Source: Apteryx mantelli (lineage: Eukaryota > Chordata > Aves > Apterygiformes > Apterygidae). Taken from it: a stretch of DNA of 64,000 nt. The stretch spans positions 62,001-126,000 of the forward strand of contig NC_090019.1 of NCBI RefSeq assembly GCF_036417845.1, given 5' to 3'. Shown piece by piece: positions 54,101 through 63,589 of the stretch (positions within the stretch are counted from its first letter, which is position 1; each line of letters starts with the position of its first letter). The notes below the pieces were generated by a model that ran no database searches, was not told the origin of the DNA, and saw only the letters and a list, made by a program, of their open reading frames with translations. The position numbers and the translations under genes are program-made.

Positions 54101-55165
54101 GTCAGTAGGTTTCAGAGTGAACGGAGATGCTCCTCGCTTGGGCGAGCAGCTGGCAAGGGGTCGTCAGTAGGTTTCAGTGTGAACGGAGATGCTCCTGGCT
54201 TGGGTGAGCAGCTGGGTGGGGCTGGTGGCCATCAGTAGGTTTCAGAGTGAATGGAGACACGCCTGGCTTGGGTGAGCACCTGGGGCCAGGGCATAGGGTT
54301 GGTGGCCGTTGGTAGGTTTCAGAGTGAATGGAGATGCTCCTGGCTTGGGCAAGCGGCTGGGCTGGGGGCGTGGGCATGGGCAGCAGCTGTCAGTAGGTTT
54401 CAGAGAGAACGGAGACACTCTTGGCTTAGGTAAGCAGCCAAGCTGGGGCTGGGCATGGGCAGCAGCCCTGAGTAGGTTTCAGAGTGAACAGAGATGCTCC
54501 TGGCTTGGGTGAGCGGCCAGGGCCAGGGCTGTCAGTAGGCTTCAGAGTGAACGGAGACGCTCCTGGCTTGGGTGAGTGGCTGGGTGGGCTGGTGGCCATC
54601 AGTAGATTTCAAAGTGAACAGAGATGCTTCTGACTTGGGTGAGCAGCTGGGCGGGGGGCGGGGGTCGTCAGTAGGTTTCAGAGTGAACGGAGACGCTCCT
54701 GGCTTGGGTGAGTGGCTGGGTGGGGGCTGGGCGTGGGCAGCAGCCCTCAGTAGGTTTCAGAGGAAACAGAGACGCTCCTGGCTGGGTGAGCGGCCAGGGC
54801 CCAGGGCCGTCAGTAGGCTTCAGAGTGAACAGAGACGTTCCTGGCTTGGTGAGCAGCCAGGGGCTGGGGCGGGGGCTGTCGGTAGGTTTCAGAGTGAATG
54901 GAAACACTCCTGGTTTAGGTAAGCAGCCAGGCAGGGGGCCGGGCGCGGGCAGCAGCCCTCAGTAGGTCTCAGAGTGAACGGAAGGGCGCCGTCTCGCCGG
55001 GCAGGTGACGAGCAAGTTCGAGCTGTACGGCTGCTTCAGCCCGCTGGTGACGAAGGCCGGGGGCCATCGGCGCCCTGACGCGGCTGCTGCGCTGGCTCCA
55101 GGAGGAGGAGGAGCGGCTCTTCATCCGCTTCCCGCCCCACCTACAGCGCCGCCCCCGAGGCCTGA
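47813..55165 (+). CDS. MON1B: MON1B, Rab7 exchange-factor subunit
   Basis: MON1 with CCZ1 is the guanine-nucleotide exchange factor that loads Rab7 on late endosomes. Four coding exons: 47813-48125, 51627-52449, 53672-53820, 55005-55165, about 480 residues against 547 in human, with a shorter N-terminus. After an acidic/poly-Gly N-terminus come the longin-type blocks [85 protein letters not shown] and [37 protein letters not shown] and [10 protein letters not shown] favour MON1B over MON1A. Three single-base insertions in the last two exons break the frame as written (TT 53791-53792, G run 55059-55063, C run 55135-55138). MON1B and SYCE1L are also neighbours in human. Confidence 0.95.
48165..49960. 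repeat. CCCCAAAATGGCC/AAGATGGCCGCGTTG array with 216-bp higher-order unit, MON1B intron
   Basis: Alternating 20-40 bp units TTGCCCCAAAATGGCCCCGT and TCCTCAAAGATGGCCGCGTT, over 70 ATGGCC cores (YY1-like). The segment 48325-48540 recurs almost unchanged at 48541-48756 and 48757-48972, a 216-bp higher-order repeat. After 49300 blocks of about 223 bp recur (49304, 49527, 49750). Confidence 0.94.
49965..51480. repeat. ACACCCGTATTTTGTCACC array, MON1B intron
   Basis: Units of about 41-44 bp: AAACACCCGTATTTTGTCAC followed by CGGGAACCCCAAACCCTCCCC, about 33 copies, some with GGTACCGTGAATCC variants. Ends in unique sequence before the acceptor at 51626. Confidence 0.94.
51627..52449 (+). CDS. MON1B: MON1B main exon, longin domains
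   Basis: 823 nt, phase 1 to 2. Reads (E)[80 protein letters not shown] and [20 protein letters not shown]. Ala/Arg/Leu enriched and nearly every third codon base is G or C. Acceptor CGGCAG, donor GTGCCT. Confidence 0.96.
52450..53671. repeat. TTTGGGGGTAAATGGGGGC array, MON1B intron
   Basis: About 45 units of 20-32 bp: GGTTTGGGGGTAAATGGGGG, GGCAGTTTGGGGGCAAACGG and GACGTGGGGGCAG inserts. G-rich on the sense strand. Minus-strand open frames of Pro/His/Leu repeats are artefacts. Confidence 0.94.
53672..53820 (+). CDS. MON1B: MON1B third coding exon, with one-base insertion
   Basis: 149 nt where 148 are expected. Reads (S)[39 protein letters not shown], then V and a frame break: GTTGGCC at 53790-53796 should be GTGGCC to give [10 protein letters not shown]. 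Removing one T restores the conserved frame and phase 0 at donor GTGAGC (53821). Confidence 0.93.
53821..55000. repeat. 59-80 bp tandem repeat carrying copies of the MON1B exon end and its splice donor
   Basis: About 16 units. Each contains GAACGGAGACGCTCCTGGC then TTGGGTGAGCGGC (the last bases of the preceding exon with its donor), followed by a G-rich stretch and CAGTAGGTTTCAGAGTGAAC. The first unit is the native exon-intron junction. The array ends about 30 bases before the next acceptor. Confidence 0.94.
55005..55165 (+). CDS. MON1B: MON1B last exon, with two one-base insertions
   Basis: 161 nt where 159 are expected. Reads [19 protein letters not shown], then an extra G (run 55059-55063) shifts out of [20 protein letters not shown], and an extra C (run 55135-55138) shifts again before YSAAPEA and TGA at 55163-55165. 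The conserved peptide is intact across three frames, which indicates sequence error rather than decay. Confidence 0.93.
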
Positions 55166-55266
55166 GGCGGCGCCGCCGCTGCCTGCCGCCGCTGCCTGCC
55201 GCTGCCTGCCGCCGCCTTCCCAGAAGCCTTTGCGCCTCGGCTGCCTCCACCCGCGCGCGTTCGCTG

Positions 55267-55272
55267 AATAAA
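55267..55272 (+). terminator. MON1B: MON1B polyadenylation signal AATAAA
   Basis: AATAAA in TCGCTGAATAAAAATGG, about 100 bases after the stop; short 3' UTR of 0.1 kb. Confidence 0.85.
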
Positions 55273-55364
55273 AATGGAGAGAGGGAAAAACGAGGAGAAG
55301 CGGGGAAACGGGCGGGGCCCGGGGGGGGAGGGGCGCGCCGCCGCCCCGCCGCCATGTTGGGTGC

Positions 55365-56400
55365 CCTCCCCCCCCTCCTGCCCCCTCACGGCCCCCGTTT
55401 TGCCCCCTCACATCCCCCTTTCTGCCCCCTCACGGCCCCCTTTCTGCCCCCCTTTTGCCCCCTCACGTCCCCCATTTTGTCCCTTTTCTGCCCCCTCACG
55501 TCCCCCATTTTGTCCCCTTCCTGCCCCTCACGTCCTCCATTTTTGTCCCTTTTCTGCCCCCTCGCAGCCCCCATTTTGCTCCCTCACGTCCCCCATTTTG
55601 CCCCCTTTCTGCCCCTTCATGTCCCCCATTTTGCCCCCTCACGTCCCCCATTTTGCCCCCTTTCTGCCCCCCTCATGTCCCCCCATTTTACCCCCTCTAT
55701 CTTGCCCCCTTTCTGCCCCCTCACGTCCCCACATTTTGCCCCCTTTCTGTCCCCCTCATGTCCCCCATTTTGTCCCCTTCCTGCCCCTCGCATCCCCCAT
55801 TCTGCCCCCTCACGTCCCCCATTCTGCCCCCTCGCGTCCCCCCATTTTGCCCCCTTCCTGCCCTCACGTCCATTTTGCCCTCTCATTGTCTCCATTTTGC
55901 CCCCCTTCCTGCCCCCTCACGACCCCCATTTTGCCCCTCACGGCCCCCATTTTGCCCCCGTTTTGCCCCCTCACATCCATTTTGCCCCTTTTCTGCCCCC
56001 TCACAGCCCCCATTTTGCCCCCTCACGTCCTATTTTACCCCCTTTCTGCCCCCTCACAACCCCCATTTTGCCCCCTCACGTCCCCCCATTTTGCCCCCTC
56101 ATCGCCCCCATTTTGCCCCTTTTCTGCCCCCTCACAGCCCCCATTTTGCCCCCTCACGTCCCCCATTTTGCCCCCTCATCGCCCCCATTTTGCCCCTTTT
56201 CTGCCCCTCACAGCCCCCATTTTGCCCCCTTTCTGCCCCCTCCCGTCCCCCATTTTGCCCTCTCACATCCCCCATTTTGCCCCCTTTTTTTGCCCCCTCA
56301 TCGCCCCCATTTTACCCCTTTTCCTGCCCTTTCACACCCCCCATTTTACCCCTTTTTTGCCCCATCACCCCCATTTTACCCCCTTCCCGCCCCCTCCCGC
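55365..56400. repeat. CCCCCATTTTGCCCCCTCAC array between MON1B and SYCE1L
   Basis: About 45 units of 18-35 bp: CCATTTTGCCCCCTCACGTC and TTTCTGCCCCCTCACAG. Pyrimidine-rich plus strand. All three plus frames stay open for over 400 codons through this stretch, a composition artefact. Confidence 0.94.
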
Positions 56401-56788
56401 CATTTCCTTCCCTTTCTCCCCCCCCGCTTTTTCCCGCCTTTTGGCTCTCCTCAGCGCGGCCCCGCCCACCTCCGCGCGGCCCCGCCCACCTCCGCGCGGC
56501 CCCGCCCCCTCTCCCCTCAGTGCGGGGCTGCTTGCGGGCTGCGGGGAGAGGAGGGGCGGGGCTTCGCGGAGGGGGCGGGGCCGCCAGGACGTGGGAGGGA
56601 GGGGCGGGGCCGCGGCGGCCGTTGGAGCGCGCAGGGGGGGCGGGGCCGCAGCAGCCGTTGGAGCGCGCGGGGGGGGGAGAGGGGGGCGTGGCCAGGGCGG
56701 CCGTTGGAAAAGGGCGGGAAAAGCCGTGAGGAGCCGTGAGGAGCCGTGAGGAGCCGTTTGCCGCCCCCGTTCCTGTGAGGCGGCGGCC
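56400..56788 (+). promoter_or_regulatory. SYCE1L: CpG-island promoter of the SYCE1-like gene
   Basis: CpG- and GC-box-rich sequence with three CGGCCCCGCCCACCTCCG copies (56457-56510), two CCGTTGGAGCGCGC copies (about 56625 and 56658) and four GAGGAGCCGT repeats just before the start codon (56730-56760). No TATA box. Confidence 0.6.
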
Positions 56789-56807
56789 ATGGAGGAGGAG
56801 CCGCAGG
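56789..56807 (+). CDS. SYCE1L: SYCE1-like exon 1: start codon
   Basis: 19 nt, phase 0 to 1: MEEEPQ and a split Gly. Start context GCGGCCATGG is good; donor GTGAGG at 56808. Confidence 0.75.
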
Positions 56808-59800
56808 GTGAGGGCGGGGGGGGAGCCGCCGTGTCGCCTCCCCTGAGGGGACGGAGGCGACGCCACGTCCCTGTCGCCTCCCCTGAGGGGACGGAGGTGA
56901 CGCCACGTCCCTGTCGCCTCCCCTGAGGGGACGGAGGTGACGCCACGTCCCTGTCACCTCCCCTGAGGGGACGGAGGTGACGCCATGTCCCCGTGTCGCC
57001 TCCCCTGAGGGGACAGAGGTGACGCCACGTCCCCGTGTCACCTCCCCTGAGGGGACGGAGGTGACGTCACGTCCCCGTGTCGCCTCCCCTGAGGGGACGG
57101 AGGTGACGCCACGTCCCTGTCGCCTCCCCTGAGGGGACGGAGGCGACGCCACGTCCCTGTCGCCTCCCCTGAGGGGACGGAGGCGACGCCACGTCCCTGT
57201 CGCCTCCCCTGAGGGGACGGAGGTGACGCCACGTCCCTGTCGCCTCCCCTGAGGGGACGGAGGTGACGCCACGTCCCCGTGTCGCCTCCCCTGAGGGGAC
57301 GGAGGTGACGCCACGTCCCCATGTCACCTCCCCTGAGGGGACGGAGGTGACGCCACGTCCCCGTGTCGCCTCCCCTGAGGGGACGGAGGCGACGCCACAT
57401 CCCTGTCGCCTTCCCTGAGGGGACGGAGGTGACGCCACGTCCCCCTGTCGCCTCCCCTGAGGGGACGGAGGTGACGCCACGTCCCCATGTCACCTCCCCT
57501 GAGGGGACGGAGGTGACGCCACGTCCCCATGTCACCTCCCCTGAGGGGACGGAGGTGACGCCACGTCCCCATGTCACCTCCCCTGAGGGGACGGAGGTGA
57601 CGCCACGTCCCTGTCGCCTCCCCTGAGGGGACGGAGGTGACGCCACGTCCCTGTGTCGCCTCCCCTGAGGGGACGGAGGTGACACCACGTCCCTGTGTCG
57701 CCTCCCCTGAGGGGACGGAGGCGACGCCACGTCCCTGTCGCCTCCCCTGAGGGGACGGAGGTGACGCCACGTCCCCGTGTCACCTCCCCTGAGGGGACGG
57801 AGGCGACGCCACGTCCCCCTGTCGCCTCCCCTGAGGGGACGGAGGTGACGCCACGTCCCCGTGTCGCCTCCCCTGAGGGGACGGAGGTGACACCACGTCC
57901 CCCTGTCGCCTCCCCTGAGGGGACGGAGGTGACGCCACGTCCCCATGTCGCCTCCCCTGAGGGGACGGAGGCGACACCACATCCCTGTCACCTCCCCTGA
58001 GGGGACGGAGGTGACGCCACGTCCCTGTCACCTCCCCTGAGGGGACGGAGGTGACGCCACGTCCCCGTGTCGCCTCCCCTGAGGGGACGGAGGTGACGCC
58101 ACGTCCCTGTCGCCTCCCCTGAGGGGACGGAGGTGACGCCACGTCCCCGTGTCGCCTCCCCTGAGGGGACGGAGGTGACGCCACGTCCCCATGTCGCCTC
58201 CCCTGAGGGGACGGAGGTGACGCCACGTCCCCGTGTCGCCTCCCCTGAGGGGACGGAGGCGACGCCACGTCCCTGTCGCCTCCCCTGAGGGGACGGAGGC
58301 GACGCCACGTCCCTGTCGCCTCCCCTGAGGGGACGGAGGCGACGCCACGTCCCTGTCGCCTCCCCTGAGGGGACGGAGGCGACGCCACGTCCCTGTCGCC
58401 TCCCCTGAGGGGACGGAGGCGACGCCACGTCCCTGTCGCCTCCCCTGAGGGGACGGAGGCGACGCCACGTCCCCGTGTCGCCTGCCCTGAGGGGACGGAG
58501 GTGACGCCACGTCCCTGTCGCCTCCCCTGAGGGGATGGAGGTGACGCCACATCCCTGTCGCCTCCCCTGAGGGGACGGAGGTGACGCCACGTCCCCGTGT
58601 CGCCTCCCCTGAGGGGACGGAGGTGACGCCACGTCCCTGTCGCCTCCCCTGAGGGGACGGAGGTGACGCCACGTCCCCGTGTCGCCTCCCCTGAGGGGAT
58701 GGAGGTGACGCCACATCCCTGTCGCCTCCCCTGAGGGGACGGAGGTGACGCCACGTCCCTGTCGCCTCCCCTGAGGGGACGGAGGTGACGCCACGTCCCT
58801 GTCGCCTCCCCTGAGGGGACGGAGGTGACGCCACGTCCCTGTCGCCTCCCCTGAGGGGACGGAGGTGACGCCACGTCCCCGTGTCGCCTCCCCTGAGGGG
58901 ACGGAGGTGACGCCACGTCCCCGTGTCGCCTCCCCTGAGGGGACGGAGGTGACGCCACGTCCCTGTCGCCTGCCCTGAGGGGACGGAGGTGACGCCACGT
59001 CCCTGTCGCCTCCCCTGAGGGGACGGAGGTGACGCCACGTCCCCCTGTCGCCTCCCCTGAGGGGACGGAGGTGACGCCACGTCCCTGTCGCCTCCCCTGA
59101 GGGGACGGAGGTGACGCCACATCCCTGTCGCCTCCCCTGAGGGCACGGAGGTGACACCACGTCCCCGTGTCGCCTCCCCTGAGGGGACGGAGGTGACGCC
59201 ACGTCCCCCTGTCGCCTCCCCTGAGGGGACGGAGGTGACGCCACGTCCCTGTCGCCTCCCCTGAGGGGACGGAGGTGACGCCACATCCCTGTCGCCTCCC
59301 CTGAGGGGACGGAGGTGACGCCACGTCCCCGTGTCACCTCCCCTGAGGGGATGGAGGTGACGCCACGTCCCCGTGTCGCCTCCCCTGAGGGGACGGAGGT
59401 GACGCCACATCCCTGTCGCCTCCCCTGAGGGGACGGAGGTGACGCCACGTCCCCGTGTCACCTCCCCTGAGGGGATGGAGGTGACGCCACGTCCCCGTGT
59501 CGCCTCCCCTGAGGGGACGGAGGTGACGCCACGTCCCTGTCGCCTCCCCTGAGGGGACGGAGGTGACGCCACGTCCCTGTCGCCTCCCCTGAGGGGACGG
59601 AGGCGACGCCACGTCCCTGTCGCCTCCCCTGAGGGGACGGAGGTGACGCCACGTCCCTGTCGCCTCCCCTGAGGGGACGGAGGTGACGCCACGTCCCCGT
59701 GTCACCTCCCCTGAGGGGACGGAGGTGACGCCACATCCCTGTCGCCTCCCCTGAGGGGACGGAGGTGACGCCACGTCCCCGTGTCACCTCCCCTGAGGGG

Positions 59801-62800
59801 ATGGAGGTGACGCCACGTCCCCGTGTCGCCTCCCCTGAGGGGACGGAGGTGACGCCACATCCCTGTCGCCTCCCCTGAGGGGACGGAGGTGACGCCACGT
59901 CCCCGTGTCACCTCCCCTGAGGGGATGGAGGTGACGCCACGTCCCCGTGTCGCCTCCCCTGAGGGGACGGAGGTGACGCCACGTCCCTGTCGCCTCCCCT
60001 GAGGGGACGGAGGTGACGCCACGTCCCTGTCGCCTCCCCTGAGGGGACGGAGGCGACGCCACGTCCCTGTCGCCTCCCCTGAGGGGACGGAGGTGACGCC
60101 ACGTCCCTGTCGCCTCCCCTGAGGGGACGGAGGTGACGCCACGTCCCTGTCGCCTCCCCTGAGGGGACGGAGGTGACGCCACGTCCCCGTGTCGCCTCCC
60201 CTGAGGGGACGGAGGCGACGCCACGTCCCTGTCGCCTCCCCTGAGGGGACGGAGGTGACACCACGTCCCTGTCGCCTCCCCTGAGGGGACGGAGGCGACG
60301 CCACGTCCCCGTGTCGCCTGCCCTGAGGGGACGGAGGTGACGCCACGTCCCTGTCGCCTCCCCTGAGGGGACGGAGGTGACGCCACGTCCCCGTGTCGCC
60401 TCCCCTGAGGGGACGGAGGCGACGCCACGTCCCTGTCGCCTCCCCTGAGGGGACGGAGGCGACGCCACGTCCCTGTCGCCTCCCCTGAGGGGACGGAGGC
60501 GACGCCACGTCCCCCTGTCGCCTCCCCTGAGGGGACAGAGGCGGCGACACCTATCCCACAATGCCTTGCGCTTGGCGCGAGCGGCTCCTCTCCCCTTTCC
60601 CTCCGCTTTTTCCAGGCGCCGACGCGGAGCTGCTCGAGCCGCCGACGCCGGAAGCGCCGGGTAGGTCCCGCCCCCGCCCCCGACCCGGACGCCTGGGCCC
60701 TTCCGCGCGTGCGCGTGGCGGGGGGGGGGGGAGCGGCACCCGGACGCCTGGGCCCGCTCCGCCATGCCGCCTCTTTCTCCCGCGCAGCCGAGCCGCGGGC
60801 GCCGCGCGTGGACGAGCTGCTGAGCCGCCTGCGCGCCCTGCGCCGAGGTGAGCGCCGGCGCCCGCGCAAGGTTTCGGGGGCACCCATGGGTGCTGCCCCG
60901 CCCCCCCCCCCAGCACCCATGGGTGCCCCCCACCCACTTTTCCCCCCCGCAGCGCGGCAGGCGGGAGCGCGGGAGCTGGCGGCGGCGGAAGGCCGCAACG
61001 AGGGGCTGCGGCGGGAGCTGCGGCGCCGTGAGTGAAGGGGGGGGCCCAGGCGTCCGGGCGCGGGGGTGGGGCGCGGAGGGGGCCCAGGCGTCCGGGCGCC
61101 CCCTCATCGCCCCTCCCCCGCGCAGTGGAGGAGCAGCAGGCGGCGCTGGAGGGGCTGCGGCAACGGAAGCGGGGTGAGGGCGGGGCCGCTTCCCAGCATG
61201 CCTCGGGGCGCCGCGCCCGGACGCCTGGGCCCCTTCCTCACCCCCCCCCTCCCCTCCCCCGCGCGCGCAGAGGCGCTGGGAGCCGCCCGGCTGCGCTGGG
61301 AGGAGGCCGAGGCCGAAGGGCAGCGGTGAGCGAGGGGGAGGAGCCCGGACGCCTGGGCCCCTCCCCGCCCCGCCCCCTTCCGCCGTCCGTGACCCCCCCC
61401 CCCGGGCTCCTCGGTGACCTCTGACCCCCCCCAGTGACCCCGCGTCGCCCCTCCCCCCGAGCCCTGCTGACCTCTGACCCTCCCCCCCCTCCAGTGGCCC
61501 CGCCCCCTTGTGTCCCCCGGTGACCCCTGACCCCCGGTGACCCCTGACCCCTGCCCCAAACCCTGTGACCCCTGGTGACCCCCCGGTGACCCCTGGTGAC
61601 CCCTGACCCCTGCCCCAAACCCTGTGACCCCTGGTGACCCCTGGTGACCCCTGGTGACCCCTGACCCCGGCCCCAAACCCTCTGACCCCTGGTGACCCCC
61701 CTGGTGACCCCTGGTGCCCTGGTGACCCCTGACCCCTGCCCCAAACCCTCTGACTGCCGGTGACCCCTGACCCCCAGTGACCTCTGGTGACCCTTGACCC
61801 CTGCCCCAAACCCTCTGACCCCTGGTGACCCCTGACCCCTGGTGCCCCCTGGTGACCCCTGCCCCAAACCCTCTGACCCCTGGTGACCCCTGACCCCTGG
61901 TGACCCCTGACCCCTGGTGACCCCGGTGACCCCTGACCCCTGCCCCAAACCCTCTGACCCCTGGTTACCCCTGACCCCTGGTGCCCTCTGGTGCCCTGGT
62001 GACCCCTGACCCCTGCCCCAAACCCTTTGACCCCAGTGACCCCTGACCCCCAGTGACCCCTGGTGACCCCTGCCCCCAACTCTCTGACCCCGGTGACCCC
62101 TGACCCCCAGCGCCCCCTGGTGCCCTGGTGACCCCTGACCCCAACTCTCTGACCCTTGGTGACCCCTGACCCCCGGTGCCCCCTGGTGACCCCTGACCCC
62201 TGCCCCAAACCCTCTGACCCCTGGTGACCCCTGGTGCCCCCGTGACCCCTGACCCCCCCCCGCGACCCTTTCCACCCCGGTGCCCTCGGACCCCAGCGCC
62301 CCCCCTCGACCCCCGGCCCGCGACCCCTGACCCCCGCGACCCCTGACCCCGCCCCCCTCGACCCCTGACCCCGCCCCCCGCGACCCCTGACCCCGCCCCC
62401 CTCGACCCCTAACCCCCGACCCGCGACCCCTGACCCCCGACCCCGCGGTGCCCCGCAGGCGCCGGGCGCTGTGGGCGGGGCGGCAGCAGGCCCTGGCGGA
62501 GCTGGGGGGGCGCCGGGGCGACCTGCGGCTCCAGCGGCGCCGCCTCAGGTGCGACCCCCCCCCCCGCCGCCGCCGCGTCCCCCCGCGTGTCCCCACGCGT
62601 GTCCCCACGCGTCACGACACGTCCCGACACGCGGCGACACGCGATAACACGCAGCAACACGCGGCAACACGCACCCAGGCACCGCCCCGGCGGTGCCACC
62701 TCAGCTGCCACCCCCCCCGCCGCGTCCCCGCGCGCCCCCACACGCGCCAACACGCCACGGCACGCAGCCACACGCCCCCCCGCACGCGACAACGTGCCCC

Positions 62801-63578
62801 GACACGCCCTGACACGCCGCGACACGCCTCCACACGCCTCCTGTCCCACGCGTCTTCTGGGGGGCGGTTCCGGCGCGGCGCGTGTGCGTGACGTTGTGGC
62901 GTGGCGCGACGTGTTACAGCATGTCATGGCGTGTCACTGCGTGCCGTGTGTCACGTGTGGCGGTATATCCTGGCGTGTTGTCATGTGTCATGGCGTGTCA
63001 TAGCGCGCCGTGGCGTGTTGTCACATGTTCTGGCATGTTGTTGTGTGTCATGGTGTGTTGTCACGTGTCATGGCGTGTCATAGCGTGCTGTGGCGTGTTG
63101 TCACATGTTCTGGCATGTTGTGGCATGTCATGGCACGTTGTCGTGTGTCATGGCGTGTTGTCACATGTCATGGCGTGTCATCGCGTGCCGTGTGTCATGT
63201 GTGGCAGTATATCCTGGCGTGTTGCCACGTGTCATGGCGTGTTGTTGTGTGTCATGCTGTGTGGTCATGTGTCACGGCGTGTCATCGCGTGCCGTGTGTC
63301 GCGTGTGGCGGTGTATCCTGGCGTGTTGCCACGTGTCGTGGCGTGTCGCGCCGTGTTGTCGCACATCACGGCACGTTGCGGCATGTCACGGTACGTTGTC
63401 ACGTGTTGGGGCGTGTCATGGCGTGTCGTGGCGTGTCGTGGCGTGTTGTCGCGTGTCGTGGCGTGTCGTGGCGTGTTGTCACGTGTCGTGGCGTGTCGAG
63501 CGGGGCCGTTGCAGGCTGGAGTTCGCGCAGCAGCTGGAGGAGCTGGCGGAGGAGCACAAGCGGCTGCGGGAGGCGCAC
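56789..63578 (+). CDS. SYCE1L: SYCE1-like synaptonemal complex central element protein (5' part)
   Basis: Eight coding exons so far: 56789-56807, 60616-60660, 60788-60847, 60953-61027, 61126-61173, 61271-61325, 62459-62548, 63515-63578; all GT-AG and all phases fit, 152 codons, continuing beyond the window. After an acidic/Pro N-terminus the product is one long coiled coil: VDELLSRLRALRRA, GLRRELRRLEEQQAALEGLR, LGAARLRWEEAEAEGQRRR and LEFAQQLEELAEEHKRLREA. The last resembles SYCE1 LEFQEQLEDLMGQHKDL. Position next to MON1B, as in human, favours SYCE1L. SYCE1 proteins hold the central element of the synaptonemal complex in meiosis; SYCE1L is less studied. Symbol less certain than for the other genes. 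Confidence 0.75.
56830..60545. repeat. 40-42 bp palindrome-bearing minisatellite, SYCE1-like intron 1
   Basis: About 90 units of 40 or 42 bp, TCGCCTCCCCTGAGGGGACG then GAGGTGACGCCACGTCCC(CG)T. Each has the perfect inverted repeat CCCCTGAGGGG. Substitutions are few (G/A in GTCGCC, C/T in GGAGGCGAC, occasional GGGGAT), so copies are highly homogeneous. Minus-strand frames of up to about 770 codons (GDVASPPSPQGRR type) are artefacts of the unit. Confidence 0.97.
60616..60660 (+). CDS. SYCE1L: SYCE1-like exon 2
   Basis: 45 nt, phase 1 to 1: (G)ADAELLEPPTPEAP. Acceptor TTCCAG, donor GTAGGT. About 60 bases upstream, ATCCCACAATGCCTTGCGC (60552-60570) resembles a ZNF143 site. Confidence 0.72.
60788..60847 (+). 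CDS. SYCE1L: SYCE1-like exon 3: coiled-coil start
   Basis: 60 nt, phase 1 to 1: (A)EPRAPRVDELLSRLRALRR. Acceptor GCGCAG, donor GTGAGC. Leu residues fall in heptad positions. Confidence 0.78.
60953..61027 (+). CDS. SYCE1L: SYCE1-like exon 4: coiled coil
   Basis: 75 nt, phase 1 to 1: (A)RQAGARELAAAEGRNEGLR then RELRR. Acceptor CCGCAG, donor GTGAGT. Confidence 0.78.
61126..61173 (+). CDS. SYCE1L: SYCE1-like exon 5: coiled coil
   Basis: 48 nt, phase 1 to 1: (L)EEQQAALEGLRQRKR. Acceptor GCGCAG, donor GTGAGG. Two inverted GGACGCCTGGGCCC copies lie just upstream (61046 and 61080). Confidence 0.76.
61271..61325 (+). CDS. SYCE1L: SYCE1-like exon 6: coiled coil
   Basis: 55 nt, phase 1 to 2: (E)ALGAARLRWEEAEAEGQ. 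Acceptor GCGCAG, donor GTGAGC. Confidence 0.77.
61326..62458. repeat. CCTGGTGACCCCTGACCCC array, SYCE1-like intron 6
   Basis: From about 61430, units GTGACCCCTGACCCC(TG) grouped into blocks of about 75-120 bp each closed by GCCCCAAACCCTCTGACC, roughly ten blocks; the last 150 bases become CGACCCCTGACCCCGCCCCC. Confidence 0.92.
62459..62548 (+). CDS. SYCE1L: SYCE1-like exon 7: coiled coil
   Basis: 90 nt, phase 2 to 2: (R)[19 protein letters not shown] then GDLRLQRRRL. Human SYCE1-family proteins have a similar ALW...QLxxL stretch. Acceptor CCGCAG, donor GTGCGA. Confidence 0.77.
62570..63510. repeat. ACACGCGGCAACACGC / GTGTCATGGCGTGTTGTC arrays, SYCE1-like intron 7
   Basis: 62590-62850: C-rich ACACGC-type units of 8-12 bp. 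62880-63500: GCGTGTTGTCACGTGTCATG units in blocks of about 90-150 bp. The two halves are roughly reverse complements in composition (CACGC versus GCGTG), so an intramolecular fold is conceivable. Contains CACGTG E-boxes. Confidence 0.9.
63515..63578 (+). CDS. SYCE1L: SYCE1-like exon 8: LEFAQQLEEL motif
   Basis: 64 nt, phase 2 to 0: (R)LEFAQQLEELAEEHKRLREA and H. This aligns with the best conserved part of SYCE1, LEFQEQLEDLMGQHKDLWEF. Acceptor TTGCAG, donor GTGAGC. The gene continues past the window. Confidence 0.8.
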
Positions 63579-63589
63579 GTGAGCCCCGG

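Noticed and set aside
47813-55165. MON1A instead of MON1B
   Set aside because: [27 protein letters not shown] and the neighbouring SYCE1-like gene fit MON1B; MON1A differs at these blocks.
57780-62208. Minus-strand frames of up to about 770 codons
   Set aside because: Translation of the 40-42 bp SYCE1-like intron array and neighbouring repeats; no homology recognised.
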